Source: Datnioides undecimradiatus (Eukaryota; Chordata; Actinopteri; Lobotiformes; Datnioididae). Taken from it: a stretch of DNA of 64,000 nucleotides. The position numbers and the translations under genes were made by a program. Shown one piece after another: positions 24,258 through 37,900 of this stretch (position 1 is its first letter; every line of letters begins with the position of its first letter). The notes under the pieces are model-generated. The model was not told where the DNA came from and made no database searches. It saw only the letters and a program-made list of their open reading frames with translations. The DNA is taken from positions 13,150,808 to 13,214,807 of the forward strand of contig WARS01000013.1 in the NCBI GenBank assembly GCA_008933995.1, in the 5' to 3' direction.

Positions 24258-27200
24258 TCTTCTTCAAAACGTGTTGATTGCAGTGATCTGTTGTGTTTGA
24301 TATGATTTTAAGATTCCTATACTGTGTTACACACTCAATTATTTGCTTTTATTTAAATATTTAAAAGAAAAATGAACTCAAACAAAAAAGACAAAGTTAC
24401 AATGAAGGAATTGGGAAAAATTTAAAACCAGCCTGAAGCACACACACGCAGTTCAACAAAGAAAATTTATATGACAGAAGCAATGGCATTTCCTACATTG
24501 CTTTTAAACTCCTGACATGCCCCAGCCTGCCTTGATGTGGATACAATTAAGGACTTTATCTTTAATAAATCACACATTCCAAAGGTCACACGTTCCTACA
24601 AAATGTCATCAAATGTCACTTCCCAACACCCATAATTACGCACTGTCCAAAAATATTAATTTAAAGTTCACACAAAGTGCATACATAACAAACTTGTCCA
24701 ATGTACCGTATATTTGAAACACACGAGTTGTGTGTTGTTTCAAAGATTACAATACAGCAACTGTTACTGTGTGTGAGAATCTCTAAGTGGACTGAAGATG
24801 ATTTATCTGAGGAATGGGGTATTTTCCTCTTTCAGTAAACAGTTACTTAACCGGCCTTTTCAGCCCCAGGTGAACAAGTTTGAACATGAATATGGGTGGT
24901 GGTGCCGCACCCAAGGCTACACAAACTCTCATGAAGTTAAATACAGAAAACTGCCCGAATCCCACAATCCCACCCATCCGTCATCAATCTTCTTGATGGA
25001 CGTTTTCAGGTTTGAGGCCTTGATCTGTTAACTGAGTGAAAAAATTGATACCACAGACAGCACATACACGTCTGCATGACGAATTATGTTCACAACTGTA
25101 GTTACAGCTCCTGAGCTAAAATGACAGCTGATAGCTATGACATTTTGTATATTGTTATTGGTTCTCTGCCAGTAAGTTAAGATGAGAGCATTGATACTGC
25201 TGTCATACCTGTCTGTTATACGGTGTCCCCGATAGCTCAGGACACTGCCGCTTGACAACTCTCGTGCAAATAGACAAAACACAAGTCAATGTAAATGTAT
25301 AGTATAAATCTTTAAGAATTTGTAAGCACTGCACTTGCAAAGGAACCAAAAACAGAAACATGCTGTTGATACAAAAAACACAACTGTGAAGTTGCATAGA
25401 GAACAGTGGAAATGACCTACGACCTGCATTGACCTAAGGATATAATTTCATTTGATATAGTTCAAATATTTGCATTCACGTAAGCCAAGAATCATTTGCT
25501 TTGTTTTTGTATCATCCTGTGAAGAATTACTAGCAAATCCTACAGTGGTTGCTTGGGTCAAAAACTGCCAAGAGCGTCCCCTGTAGAGGTTAGCATGGAC
25601 ACTGCCAACTGGAAAAAAAAACATCTTCAATTAACCGAAAGCAATAAAGAAAACATTTTTTCCATTGAGAATTGACCATCTGCCGAATCATTGTTTAAAA
25701 TTAAAATTACACATGCATACAAGAAAACCACTGGGACATGTATTTATTCACAGCTGTGCAGTCTGCACCCAGGAGGCATGGCACTGCTTTACATTGATAC
25801 CCTGAACCTAGTCCTCACTGAAGTCCTTTTGATCTAATATGCACTGTTGTTGTTGTGGCAGGCAGGATTAACTGTGCTGTCATCTTTGCTGTTGCACGCT
25901 TCCAAAACAGCTGTGAATAAAACCTTTGTCAAAGTGGCAGGTACAGGAATGAACAAAGTCTTGACAAATAAACACTGCAACAAAATACAATCGATTTTCT
26001 GGATATGCAAGTGTGAGGTATGGGGTGAGGTGACAGTAAAAAGAGAAAATTGAAAGAAACTTGGCTGCATTACTGTAAGTGATTGATGTACCAGCCCTCA
26101 CTCCCCTCCCCTTAGTCGAACTTGGGGTTAACAGCTTGGCGTGTAGTCACAGGTACCAGTTTCACGGTAATGTTATGTAATCAATACAATATGCCTCTGT
26201 CTCCTGCAGTATGTTAGAATCCAGAGTAAACATGTACCTTCACACTTCAATGAAAAAAGAAAATCAAATGGATGCTTTACTCTCTGCTTCATCCAAGAGC
26301 CTGAAGGCAAATGCTGTAACACTGCACTAGAAGAAGAATAGTTGGTTTAGTCCTTTGTCCTTTATATAGGTTATCTCTATCAGGGCACCTATTGGTAATC
26401 TTCCAAATACTAGTACTTACAGAGGTTAACAGAACATTGCTTTGGATTGTTCATGCAGCATGTCAGTGCAAACCTGCACGGCAGCTCAAGCTGCATCTGT
26501 ACTGCTACAACAAACAATGTGTATGATTACAGAAAGACCAAACAGGTGAGTGCTGTGCACCTAAGTTGGTAATAAGTCAGTCCATTCGCTCATCAAAGAC
26601 AAACTTTCACCTCAATGAGACGTAGTAAATGTCTGACATTAGGTTTAACTTAATTTGCCTTTTATGCACAATAACAAACATTTGGACAAATTTGCTTTCA
26701 GGTAGTGATTGATTCACATATAATAAAGGCCAATTAAAAAACACGATTAGTGTTTGATGTTTCTCCAGGGTTTCACGATTTGATCATGCAAAGTGTCAGT
26801 TTTACAGCCTGAGTACAGTAAAATTACACCAGGAGCAATAAAATTAATCATCTCAATTTGCTTCATCCAGGATTTGTCTACACACGACTTTATGTCTTTA
26901 TGTAAAGTTCACAAGACTGACAAGTGTTTGAAGCCATAGGAAAAAAAGGAAAGAGATGTTCTGTCAGCTTGAGTAACAGGTCTGGATTCCACTGCAGACT
27001 CTGGGTGGAGACTTTTGACAAGTGGAAGATTGCATTCTGTAGAAAAGAAGAGTGTTTAACTTTCTGGATGCCTGGTTGAGGTGTGCACCTTTTCTTGTGT
27101 GTAAAACCAACGCTACAATAGCAGCAGTTGTTTTTGACTGCAGTACAGTTCATCAACAGTTAGCATCATCAACTAAACAATTTTGCACAGCTTTCAAAAC

Positions 27201-27324
27201 ATGTCTTTGAAAAGCAAGAAAAAACTGAAAATATAGAAGTTTCCTGAATGTAGAGTTGTAGGTATCTAGTTTGGCATTGAAGAAGCCCAAGTCCTTTATT
27301 TTGACATAGTTCATATCTACCAGG

Positions 27325-27374
27325 TGTACGGTATGGTATAGTATGTATTGGTGTGGCATGGCATGGTATGGTAA
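27325..27374. repeat. Degenerate TATGG/CATGG pentamer tract
   Basis: Repeated GGTAT, GGCAT and related pentamers occur over about 50 bases, with interruptions. Confidence 0.7.
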
Positions 27375-27411
27375 CATTGGACTGCACATGCATTATATTG
27401 CATGTATGGAC

Positions 27412-27474
27412 TAACATTTCTTGTTTGGGTTCTGTGACCTGAGAAGGATTTAATCATCTATCATTATCCTTTGA
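27412..27474. repeat. Dispersed direct repeat, copy 1
   Basis: A 63-base segment beginning TAACATTTCTTGTTTGGGTT recurs at 28642-28704 in the same orientation with two differences (TCTGTG/TCCGTG and ATCTATC/ATCTTTC). The flanking DNA is unrelated. Confidence 0.9.
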
Positions 27475-28641
27475 AACACAATAGCTGCTTTTCATAATTA
27501 TAAAATTATGAGAGCCTATGTAATGCAACCACTCAGTGTGATGTATCACCTCGCTAAATGGGGCACAAAGAGAGTAACTAATAATTAAGTAATAAGTAAT
27601 TGATGAGTTGTAACTAGTTTGTGCCACTCAGTCAGAAAGAATGTGGCATAATCATTAGGCAATGATATATATGATATAATATAATATATTATTCCTTAGC
27701 CTGTTCCCTAGTAACTTATTAACTACCATATAGACACACTTATTTAGGAACTAGTGAGAGTAACAATAATTGATTTTTTGGTTGTTCCTGAATCAGTACC
27801 CACTTGCTCTCTGATTGATCCATTTTTGTGTGCTGCATTATAAAGTGTAAAGTGAGACAAAAAACACGGAATACCACAGAAAACAAACAATTATAAGGCC
27901 ATATATCAGTTTCACAATGCCTACAATGGACTGCATATTTGTGGAATATTCATAACTTGAATAAAATATTAAGTGACGCTCAATGTAACAAAGGAACTGC
28001 GTCAAATTTAGGTTGATATTGTATTAATGTGGTGTATAACCCTAAATTATGTTCTGCCAGTCAGCTCATTAACAGTCAGCTAGTCAGTTTAATAGAGTGT
28101 ACATTGGGAAACAGCAGATCAGTATAGTCAATGTTTGTAGTCTTACTCTGAACACAAAAGTCCAGGCTTGCAGAAGGTGAATGCAAGGATGAGGGTGGAG
28201 CTGCATAAATGTAAGAAACAGCAGCGGCAGCAATGTTGGCTGTGGAGATATGTGCATAACAGCAGGGCAGCAGCAGTTGAGGGAGAGGGAGAGTTGTGTC
28301 CTAAAAGCTTGAACAGACTGCCAGGTTTTACAGATGCATTGGCTAAGAGCAGTCACGTGTGAGAGCAAATGGAGCTGCTCTGCCTGAGCTCACCTGCATG
28401 CTCTTCATAATTTGTGTACAATCAAATTACCACAAATTAACTGAAAAACAGAAAACCTGGGGCAATGAATTCCTTTAGGAGTGCTGCTTGGTTGACACTG
28501 ATGTATGCTGTGAGACCTGTATGCTGTTCTTAATGGGAATTTGCAGGTGAAAGGATGTTCATGCTATGCTCAGAAAGCAGGATGGGTGTTTGGAGGTGGA
28601 GGGTTAGGTATCTTACTTCAGGTACACCTCTGAGCCATTTT

Positions 28642-28704
28642 TAACATTTCTTGTTTGGGTTCCGTGACCTGAGAAGGATTTAATCATCTTTCATTATCCT
28701 TTGA
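28642..28704. repeat. Dispersed direct repeat, copy 2
   Basis: This is the second copy of the 63-base segment at 27412-27474, 1230 bases downstream in the same orientation, with two mismatches. The two copies might be fragments of one repeat family or the ends of a short local duplication. Confidence 0.9.
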
Positions 28705-29596
28705 GTGAGTGATTGACAAGATGCTTTTGGCTAAATTGGTGCATAACTCTGGGGCATCTGAGAGCTGGACTAACCTATCAGCTAGACCAGTTGGGTTTCA
28801 ACTATGCGTCTAAGCTATGATCTGACACAACTAAGTTGCCCTTCCCTGAGGGTGGTGTCAGGGTGTGTAGCCCTAAAGGACAGATGGTATTCAACCAATG
28901 CTTCCAGAGTTACCTGGATAAATAACTCAACAGCTTGCCAAAACACAAGCGGCTTGATCAAATTTTACTCTACAATTATGATAACAGCACATTGGCAAAG
29001 TTGCCTAACCCTGTTTGTTCTGTCATAATAATTAATTATTAACAAGATTAACAAGAAGCTTTTGTTCACAACAACAACAACAAAAAAATAGTGATTTGGC
29101 TGTCTATAATCTCAGCTGAGTGTGTTAGATTTTACTTTGACAGCAAACACTCCCTTAACAGAAACTTGACAAATGGTGACACCAGTAAAGTAAGAATCAC
29201 CATCAGTGTGTATTATAGGCTGTTCATGCCATAATGAGACACTAGAGGTGTGACACCGTCCTAAAAACTTAATCACTGATTTTAAACTGATTGAACTGCT
29301 TGTGGTTGTGGACAAACTCTCTCTTTCTCTTTATCTGCATCTCTTACACATAACTTTCACTGTACAGAATGCATGGGTGTGTCAAACTAAATTCTCCTAG
29401 TGCTGCACAAACCTGAAACCTGATCCTTGAATGGCCAAACGCTTTGAAGCTGAAAATAAGAGAGTGATTTTTCTTTTGTATTTATTGTTGATTTTAAACA
29501 ACCATAAATGATTTTAAACCCAGAGCCCAAATTAACAACTCCATGTTAAACCCAGGATCTCTAACATTAGTGTTAATCCTTTATTTGGGGAGAAGC

Positions 29597-29618
29597 TTTT
29601 TTTTTTTTTTTTTTTTTT
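29597..29618. repeat. Poly(T) tract
   Basis: About 22 consecutive T residues follow AGAAGC. This could be an old retroposon tail on the minus strand, but no element body was recognised beside it. Confidence 0.8.
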
Positions 29619-32600
29619 AAAAAGTACATCATGTCCCTTCTACACCCTGTTTACTGTCTTCACTTCAAAACACACAACCATAATGTTTGTGTCTGCATTT
29701 TAAAAGTTACCTTTATTTGCTCAGTCATACTTTCTTTAATCCTTTTAACATTGTGCCTATTACGTGTTTCAATATGGTGAATCACGTTTTTCAATATGCC
29801 AACTCAAGCACTGATATGTTTGCCAGCGGCGCAGTTCTCACATCCTGTTGCTAGTTTAGTTTACAAGTACAAGTTAATAATTTCCTACTATCAAACTTGG
29901 CCCTCTGGAGGCGTCAGGCTAAAACACTGGGTGGTTTTGATGACACAGTATCACTTTTCTTTCACCTGCTCAAACATGCAAGTATGATGGTATGAGTCAA
30001 GTAGTCAGGTGTTAGAGACTGCAGTTTCCTATTTTTTCCCCCGTTTTTCGCTGTAACATTTAGACCGTATTTACAAAAGCGTGTGAAATCTTTATTGCAC
30101 AACCTTTGCACAGTTTCTCTCTCTCTTGAACACACATACATGCAGACATTCTTGGACACACACACATACACACACGGAGACTTTTGGAGGTGATGAGTAT
30201 ATAATGACAGTGGTTGCTAGGCACTGCAGCAACAATAACATAAAGTGGTCACACATCTGTCTTAATGAGTTGTGGGAAGAGAATCTGGATATCAGGAAAC
30301 AGATTCATGAGTTATTTTCTCTTTATACCTCATTGTTTTTTTAAGGATATTCAAAGAGTTTTCTGTTTCATCTGCTTTCAACTGCAAATCGTGTAATGTA
30401 ACACCTCTAAGTACATTACACAACATGTATTTCAGTGAAAGCTGTAACCCTGGAGTGTAAATACTCACAAATAAAATTCAAAGCATTTGACTACTGAAAG
30501 AATGAGTCAGAAAGCATCTTATTATGTCCAAAACTCAGTGAGATCTAATGAACACAAGGACCATTCACAATGACAAACAGGTTATTTGCTCTGTAGGGGC
30601 ATTTAACCTATGAGCGTGTTGCCTGAGCAGCTACTGAGTGGTCACACCCATTACAGTTTGAATTGCAGGCAGATTCAAGGTTTAGTGTATGAAAAGAGCA
30701 ATAAATGGCAGTAAATTCTACTCATCTGTATTGAAATCAGTGATTGATGTGTAGGTTGAGTGCAAGACTTCTATAGTAAGCTGGTATTGAGTCAATGTGA
30801 GGGCAGCAATAGTGCTTAGTCTTTGAGTAACTGGGTGGGTGGTGTCCATCCTAAGAATGTGTTCACTGCAGGCGGACCTGCTTAGACAAGTTATCTGTGT
30901 TACAGCGGCTGCCTGGCATTACAGCCCATGAACTGTCTGATGTGGGACACTGATCTAAGGTACATACTGCTTAACTTATAACTTAAAATAATGCTGCTCA
31001 CTGCTGATGTGGGCATGCTTCAGGAAGTCCAACCCTCAGTTTAAGGTTTGCCTGATTGCCTGTTAACATATGGACATAAAATGAAGTTTAGCATTGGGCA
31101 AATTATTAACTTTGACCTAATAATGATTCTTTTGATTAAGAAAAAGTTCATAAAGGAGAAGGTCTGCTGCTTTTATCATTGCAAAAAAAGCAGCTTGCTA
31201 GCATTCTTTAGCTAATCTGTGAAACTGACTGTGATCATTTTTAATCCTTCATCATCACGGATGAAATCATGATCGATGCAGCACACCTGTTTAAACAAAA
31301 CAAAAAACAAAAAAACCCCAACACAAAACCAGAAAAACATTGTACAACCAGAGATAATGTGTGTGACCTCATGCAAAAACAGGTGTCATCAGCTTCCTAC
31401 TCACACAGGCAAACGTTTGATTCAGTTGCTAGGTTTTTATTTGGCTAGGCAATTTACATGATCATCCCCGTCTGACAAAGAGTGAGTCATCCAGTCAGAC
31501 GGGAGTTTGTGCCAGCGTCTCCATACTTGACTTTTTCACACAATTACACAATTACTGTGTGTGTAGGAGTGTGTGTGAGTGTGTGTACTGTAAAGCAAGG
31601 TGTTAAAGTCCAGAAGTATAAAACAATATCTCATAGTGACTTTTTAAGCAAACAGTGGAAGTGTTTGAAACAGCATGCCAACAAACTATTGACTTTGCAA
31701 CAAAATGTTAAATCAGTGAATACTGGGAACTCTGCAATGCAGCTGAGCTTGTTGCTGAGACATTCTCTGAGAGATTTTCACGACATCCCATTGTTGTGCT
31801 CAGTAGGCTTTCTATACTACGCATTCAATGCAGGTTAACCACATTCTCTTTACTTGGCTTCCACAACATAGTTTCATGCATGACTTGCGGCCGCTGTGTT
31901 GTAAGGGTGTGTACCTTTGGCAGGTGGTGACTGAGACTGTGAGGCCCAGATTAAAATCCAATCCAACAACACTCCCTCATGATGAACACACCCACAGCTC
32001 TATGAGGACGCCAAAACAAGCACAGAGGGGTGTGTTTGTGTATCCAAAGGCTTCAGATTTTCTCTTTTGTGTTTGTTCATTATTCTTCATATGCTCAGTG
32101 AATAGTTTGATTATGCTTTAAGATCAGATAGGACTTCTGGCAGTCTGAATTTCCTGAATATTTTCTGCAATGAAGGACCAGTGAATAAAATACTGTAACA
32201 CAACTCTGTGGTGTTAAAGTGAAAATACAGATGAATATGGCATTGCAAATGTTTGAAGGGTTGCCATTATCTGTCACAGAAACTTGATCTTCTTCCAGTC
32301 CCACTCTCACCACTGGGTTAAAGCATTCATGCAAGTGTTTTGTGTGAGTGACACAAAGAAAAGGATGCCTTGCATCCACAAATAATGCATCACTGAAAAA
32401 ACAGATGATGCAGTACACATGTGGGTATACATGACTATTAGTAGTCATTTACAAAAAAGCCCTTTTCACTGGAAGGGTACCTCAGATACCAGCTTAACCA
32501 GTCACTCTGTGCTCATGTTCAGCTGGACTGGAGATACCATTATACCAAAGGATCATGTTCATTGATTAATATTCTCTTACAAATACAGGAAGTAGTTAAG

Positions 32601-32707
32601 TACTTACAGTCATACTTGCAATGCAACCTATACTAACATCAGTTCTTATGTACTTTATTGTATTATTTATTTTAAAACATATGAATTTTTTAATTTTCAC
32701 GCCAAGT

Positions 32708-32745
32708 GGTTCAAGAGTTACATGTTGGTTCAAGAGTTACATGTT
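32708..32745. repeat. 19-bp perfect tandem duplication
   Basis: GGTTCAAGAGTTACATGTT occurs twice back to back without a mismatch, eight bases upstream of a second, longer tandem duplication. Confidence 0.9.
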
Positions 32746-32752
32746 GCTGTGA

Positions 32753-32878
32753 AGCTCAATAATGGTGACAGCGTTTGTTTCCTTACGTGTTTTCTTTAGT
32801 AGTGAGAGTCACTGTAGCTCAATAATGGTGACAGCGTTTGTTTCCTTACGTGTTTTCTTTAGTAGTGAGAGTCACTGT
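32753..32878. repeat. 63-bp perfect tandem duplication
   Basis: The segment AGCTCAATAATGG...GAGTCACTGT at 32753-32815 is repeated exactly at 32816-32878. Perfect identity over 63 bases means a recent event, or an assembly artefact. Confidence 0.93.
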
Positions 32879-33521
32879 CTCATGATGTTTGCAAATATTC
32901 ATGACTTTTAGACTTTCACAACCTGTGGCTTATTTTGACAAGAATGTGCTCCACCCAAAGACTATATCTGTGCTTCAGTCAGATATGGAGTTGACTGGAT
33001 TGACAATCGATGAGGATTTGTACAAGCTCATGTTCTTAGCACATTTTAAAATGATGGTCAGATATGCAATCTGCTGCACTTTCGTGGGAATAGCTGTGGA
33101 TAATGATCATTGGCTACTCCTGTGTTACCACACTGCTGCATTAAAAACTAAAGAGGTTGTTATGTTAAGTATGTTAACGAAGCAGTTGTATTAAGACAAA
33201 CAAGAAACCAAAGTAAATTAGACATGGGAGGTTGGAGCTGTTTAACAGGTTTCAGCATCCATAGGCAAAACTCTTTGAAAACAGCAAAGGAAAGTTAAGA
33301 TCACAGTGCCTAAAGTCAGTCAAAGGAACCATTAAACACTTGACAAGTAAAATTCTCTGCTTTATAAGTACAATGTCCACCAGTGACCTTTGGGTGTGAA
33401 GAAGCATAAAACAACATCTTTATTCTCTTTTTTAAAAAATAAGTTATTGTGTCAGTTAATATTATTAATACATTTCCTGTTATTTAAACATCTTGACACA
33501 AGTTATAACCTTTTCATTTTT

Positions 33522-33800
33522 TGGTATCCCTCCTAGGGTCATTTGCTGAGGTGGCTTGGGCCTCCCTGGGGAGGTGTTCCAGGCATGTCGCACCGGGAGG
33601 AGGCCCCGGGGAAGACCCAAGACATGTTGGAGGGACTATGTCTCTCAACTGGCCTGGGAATGCCTCGGGATCCTCCCGGAAGAGCTGGAGGAAGTGTCTG
33701 GGGAGAGGGAAGTCTGGGCATCCCTGCTCAAGCTGCTGCCCCCACGACCCGGCCCTGGATAAGTGGAAGAAGATGGATGGATGGTTGGATGGTATCCCTC
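33522..33800 (+). mobile_element. 5'-truncated LINE 3' end with target-site duplication
   Basis: The 11-base target-site duplication TGGTATCCCTC occurs at 33522-33532 and 33790-33800, bounding an insert of about 257 bases. The insert reads as the extreme C-terminus of a fish non-LTR retrotransposon ORF2: frame 33556-33762 holds TGRRPRGRPKTCWRDYVSQL and ends LLKLLPPRPGPG-stop. It then ends in a (GATG)n-like simple-repeat tail from about 33773 rather than poly(A). The GC content is far above the surrounding AT-rich DNA. Such short, 5'-truncated inserts are the normal product of aborted target-primed reverse transcription. I recognise the C-terminal text as common in fish genomes but would not fix the clade. 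Confidence 0.88.
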
Positions 33801-34403
33801 GCCCACCTTAAGAACACTGATCATGCATTAACAACAGATGTTAGTGATCATATTATATATATGCATACATCTTTATATATACTGTACATGCATTTCTGTA
33901 CATTCATGTCCCCTTCATATAAAAAAGGAGAAACACAGAAAACAAATTTAAAAAAGTATGAAAATCCCAACCAAAGTATTGGTACATATATAAAATATAA
34001 TTAATCATTTACTACTCATTACTTTTACCAAAATACTTTCTTGAGGTTGGAGAGGAGGCTGTAATTCACTTCCCAAGGAAATGTATATTTAACTTTTTGG
34101 TGCTGATACAAACTCCATAAACAAACTGCATTCCAAAAAACTATCCAGTAAAGTTAGAGGCATATTCTGCAGTAAATGCCATTCACGTTCACCCAGTAGT
34201 CTTTGTATTTCCAACATCCTACAATTAACTGGATCTGTAATAACACGCATGGTGTGCAGTCAATAGATATAGATGACAACAGTTACAGTCTGTACTATAA
34301 GCAGGTGTGGAAGGATGCCACGACGTAGACGGTTTGTGTGTGTTTGTGTGTTCGACTAGACTGCAAGATAAATGCAAATTCAAATTAACCAATGTCACAT
34401 GAA

Positions 34404-34485
34404 TATCGTCAGCCTCATGGCATATCTGCCTAACTCAAATTCAATCCAACATGAGTTAGGCAGATATGCTATTAGGCTGACGATA
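34404..34485. repeat. Imperfect inverted repeat forming a long hairpin
   Basis: TATCGTCAGCCT (34404-34415) and GCATATCTGCCTAACTCA (34420-34437) are mirrored by TGAGTTAGGCAGATATGC (34452-34469) and AGGCTGACGATA (34474-34485). The two arms pair over about 30 bases, interrupted by one four-base internal mismatch, around a 14-base loop. No terminal features of a named MITE were seen. Confidence 0.88.
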
Positions 34486-34944
34486 TAGCATGGGGGTGTC
34501 AGGTGTGCCTTTTTGACCTTAAACCTGACCTGAATGAGCTCCTCAAGACTGGACTCAATCCTTCAGTTTGATTCTATACTGTAACACTAACAGGAAAGGA
34601 ATGTCATAGGTGTTGCCTTAAATGGCGCAGTGCATACTAGTGAGTAAATACGTAGAGAAGACAAGTGGCGCAGACACTCCTGATTCATTCACACATTGAA
34701 CATTGTTTTCATTCACACTATATGACAACTCATTCATATATTAGGTTAAATTATAGAAAAGTACCCAGACCTAGTTTGAATGTACTGCAGAGATACAAAA
34801 GGAAAGCCTGAAGAGTACATTTCACTAAGTTTAAAATGTTATGATGAGGGTTATCATAAATTGTCACATAGATGTTCCATAGTTGCAGTAGATGGTTGTG
34901 TATTAGATTTGGAGTTGGACATTCATGAGATGAACATTATATGC

Positions 34945-34963
34945 ACAGACAGACAGACAGACA

Positions 34964-34997
<34 letters not shown>
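34945..34997. repeat. (ACAG)n-(AC)n microsatellite
   Basis: About five ACAG units pass directly into about 16 AC units. Confidence 0.95.
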
Positions 34998-34998
<1 letters not shown>

Positions 34999-37900
34999 CT
35001 TGTGGTCAAATTGCAGTTGCATTATGGGATGAATAATAATCCAGAGTGAACAATGATCTAGTCCACAGACATGTCGTTATCCTTCACCTGTTGGCTGCCT
35101 CTAAAGAGAACAAGACTTTCGATTTCTGCTGTTGTTATGCCAACATTGCTGCAGAGAGAAGTTAGATGCATGATCTCTCCAGACATTGTGAATCATTGCA
35201 AGAAATCTTTAATTCACTGTTTGTGGAAGGATCTTTGGGGTTGGAAGTAAAAAAAAAATGTCTATAAATGTAAAATTGCAAAGATTTTCATACACATATT
35301 TCAGTTTCAAAATTCCAAAGTACATCAAGTAATAACAATAAAGATAGAGATAGTGAGTTATTTTTTCATTTTCCATTTTTTATTATCACAACAAGAAACA
35401 TTAAAGTGGTTATTTTCATTTTGTTTTTGATTTACCCACTTCTAAAACTTAGTCTTCCTTTTTCATTTTAAAATGAAAAAACTGTTGGTTGCCAAGTGCA
35501 CGAACATACAAGATGTGCTGTCTCTGGTCTCTAGTCTCTTGTTTCCCATACTGTTTGCTGATTGGAGAACAGAAACATCAGCATCGATTTTTGAGAAGAA
35601 TCTACTCAGAAAGTCACCAGAAGAGTGATCAAACAAACAAAACAACAAAGAAAAGGACATTCTGTACCACTCAGTCTTTGTACCATAAATAATAATTGTT
35701 ATTGACTAGCTTCATTTGCATCACAGAAATAATGTGGCTTTCTTTTCATGTCTCTGTGTGTGAGCCCAACTGAGTATTTTAACATGGTAGACAACTGCTG
35801 TAAGGCAATTCACAATCCCATTAGAAATAATGCACAACACATTAACAGGTGGACGCAGCATTGTTCCACACTGCATGAACTAGTAACCCTCACCTCGCCC
35901 CACCTACTGGGAAATGGCATTTTAAATCATTTTGAAATATTACTCAAAATTCACGAACCTATGCAAACACACAGTCATAATCTCACACTTCTAGTAACAA
36001 GAGCCTCAACTTCATAAAGGATGGTTTGCATGTTGGCTAGCTTTAGATAGTCCAGACTTGATGAGGCTTGAGCTCTTGATTTGCAGGAGTGCAATGATAG
36101 CCATGACAGATGTTGACATTTGATGTTGACACAAACAAAGCTCATAACGACCGTGTCTAACCTTTATCAAGTTATACCAGCCAAGATTCTAGTCTTTGCT
36201 GCTCCAATGAAACTGCTCACGCCATGTAAGATTTGTATCAAATTTCTCAATAATGAGAACGCCAGCTGTCAGGGGGCCTCACCCTGTCTGCCGTTTGCTG
36301 TTGGGTAGTTGTTTTTGCTATCATCACATGACACTTAAATTTGGTGCATAGGATAACAGTGTTAAATCTGGCACAGCATCAGATAGCAGCTAGGGAGAGA
36401 CAGATGTGTGGGTGATTATTGATGAGTAGAAGGTCACACAAGGTTCCAGTGCATCCATTCAAACTTAGTAAGAAGTAAAACTAGCACATAAAGTCTCCCC
36501 AAATAGCAGTTGGGCAGCAGAGATTTGAGCTTTAGAGTAAAGTTCCACACCATGGTAGAAATTAAAGGCATGTGCATGTGAAAAGTTGGGGAAGAATGAA
36601 AAAGACTGCAGGCCTCACCTACAGCAAAGGTGCAGAGGACAGAAACAAGTGTGATAGTGTTTGAGTATGGAACAACTGGGTGTGGTGACACATATCAAGT
36701 GGGAAAGCAACTATGAAATCTGTAATGTAATCATTGATTTCATGTGCACGATTGTTCTCACCAGAAGAACGACGCTCCTGCTAGACAAAACAAAATGCAT
36801 TATAGTCTAAGCCTGAAGCAAGTCACTTTGTTGTTTGGCAATGTTCTTGTGGCATTAAACATATTTCCTTTTACTCCCTGTTACAACAAGACTTTAAAGA
36901 CACACAACTCCGCCTAAGGCACTTGGCTGATTAAAGTTAATAAAACTTTCTTATTGTAGTTTAGCCCTTGCTTTGTATTAATCCATGCTTGGCTCTCTTA
37001 TGTTACAATACTACTGCTGCATATGGCCCAAACTGTCCAGAATTCAGCTTAATAGCCAGCAGACGTCATAGTCTAAAAATGTAGAGACATAAATGTTATG
37101 ACAAATAATCAAAGGTAAAACTAAATGCAAAACTTCTGTATTTCGGCATTTAGCTAAAATGATTACCTATTGTAATCAAAGCACAAGGGTAGAGGAGACT
37201 GATGGGAACATTATATTAAAGTGCTAACGTGATGATCTACGAGGTGCTGTCAAAATGTTTTCAGACTGTGTCTGCTGTTCCTAAACACAGCACAACAAAC
37301 ATGCAGTAGTCACTAGCTGTAACTGTTGTGAGTTATTATATTGACCAGAGTTACACTATGGACCTCTGTTCCTCAGCAGAGCAGAGCAGAGTCATCATAA
37401 TCTGGGTAAAGCCCAAGCGTTCTGTCATGGATCAACACCGCTTACGACCCAGAGACCAAACAGCAGTGGAAAAGGCCACAGTGTTAAAGAGGGATGTCAG
37501 TGTGTCAGATCAGTTCAATCAGGAGAGACAAATAAATATGGCATTATTGCAGATGATGAAGTGCCTGATGGTATTGTGTCTTTGAGGCTTAAACGGCTTA
37601 AAAGGAATTTTTTCTTGTAATTGAGGAGTAATACACATAAACAACGACACATAAAACCCTCTTTAGAGTTCAGGCACTAGTGGTGGTGGCTGGTGACTGT
37701 GAGACTGGTGGCTGATGATAATCTGATGAATCTGCAAAGGGAGGTGAAAGGGAGGTGGAGAGATATATAACAGCAGCTTGAATGCACTAAGAGGAGAGAG
37801 AGAGAATGTCATACTTAAAAAGACTGCAGCAAAATGATATGCTAACAATGAAGGCGTGTCACTTACCTATTAAATGGAAGAGATCACCTGATATTAACAG

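Noticed and set aside
33543-34004. 153-codon plus-strand frame
   Set aside because: It runs in the wrong frame through a truncated LINE and continues into AT-rich flank.
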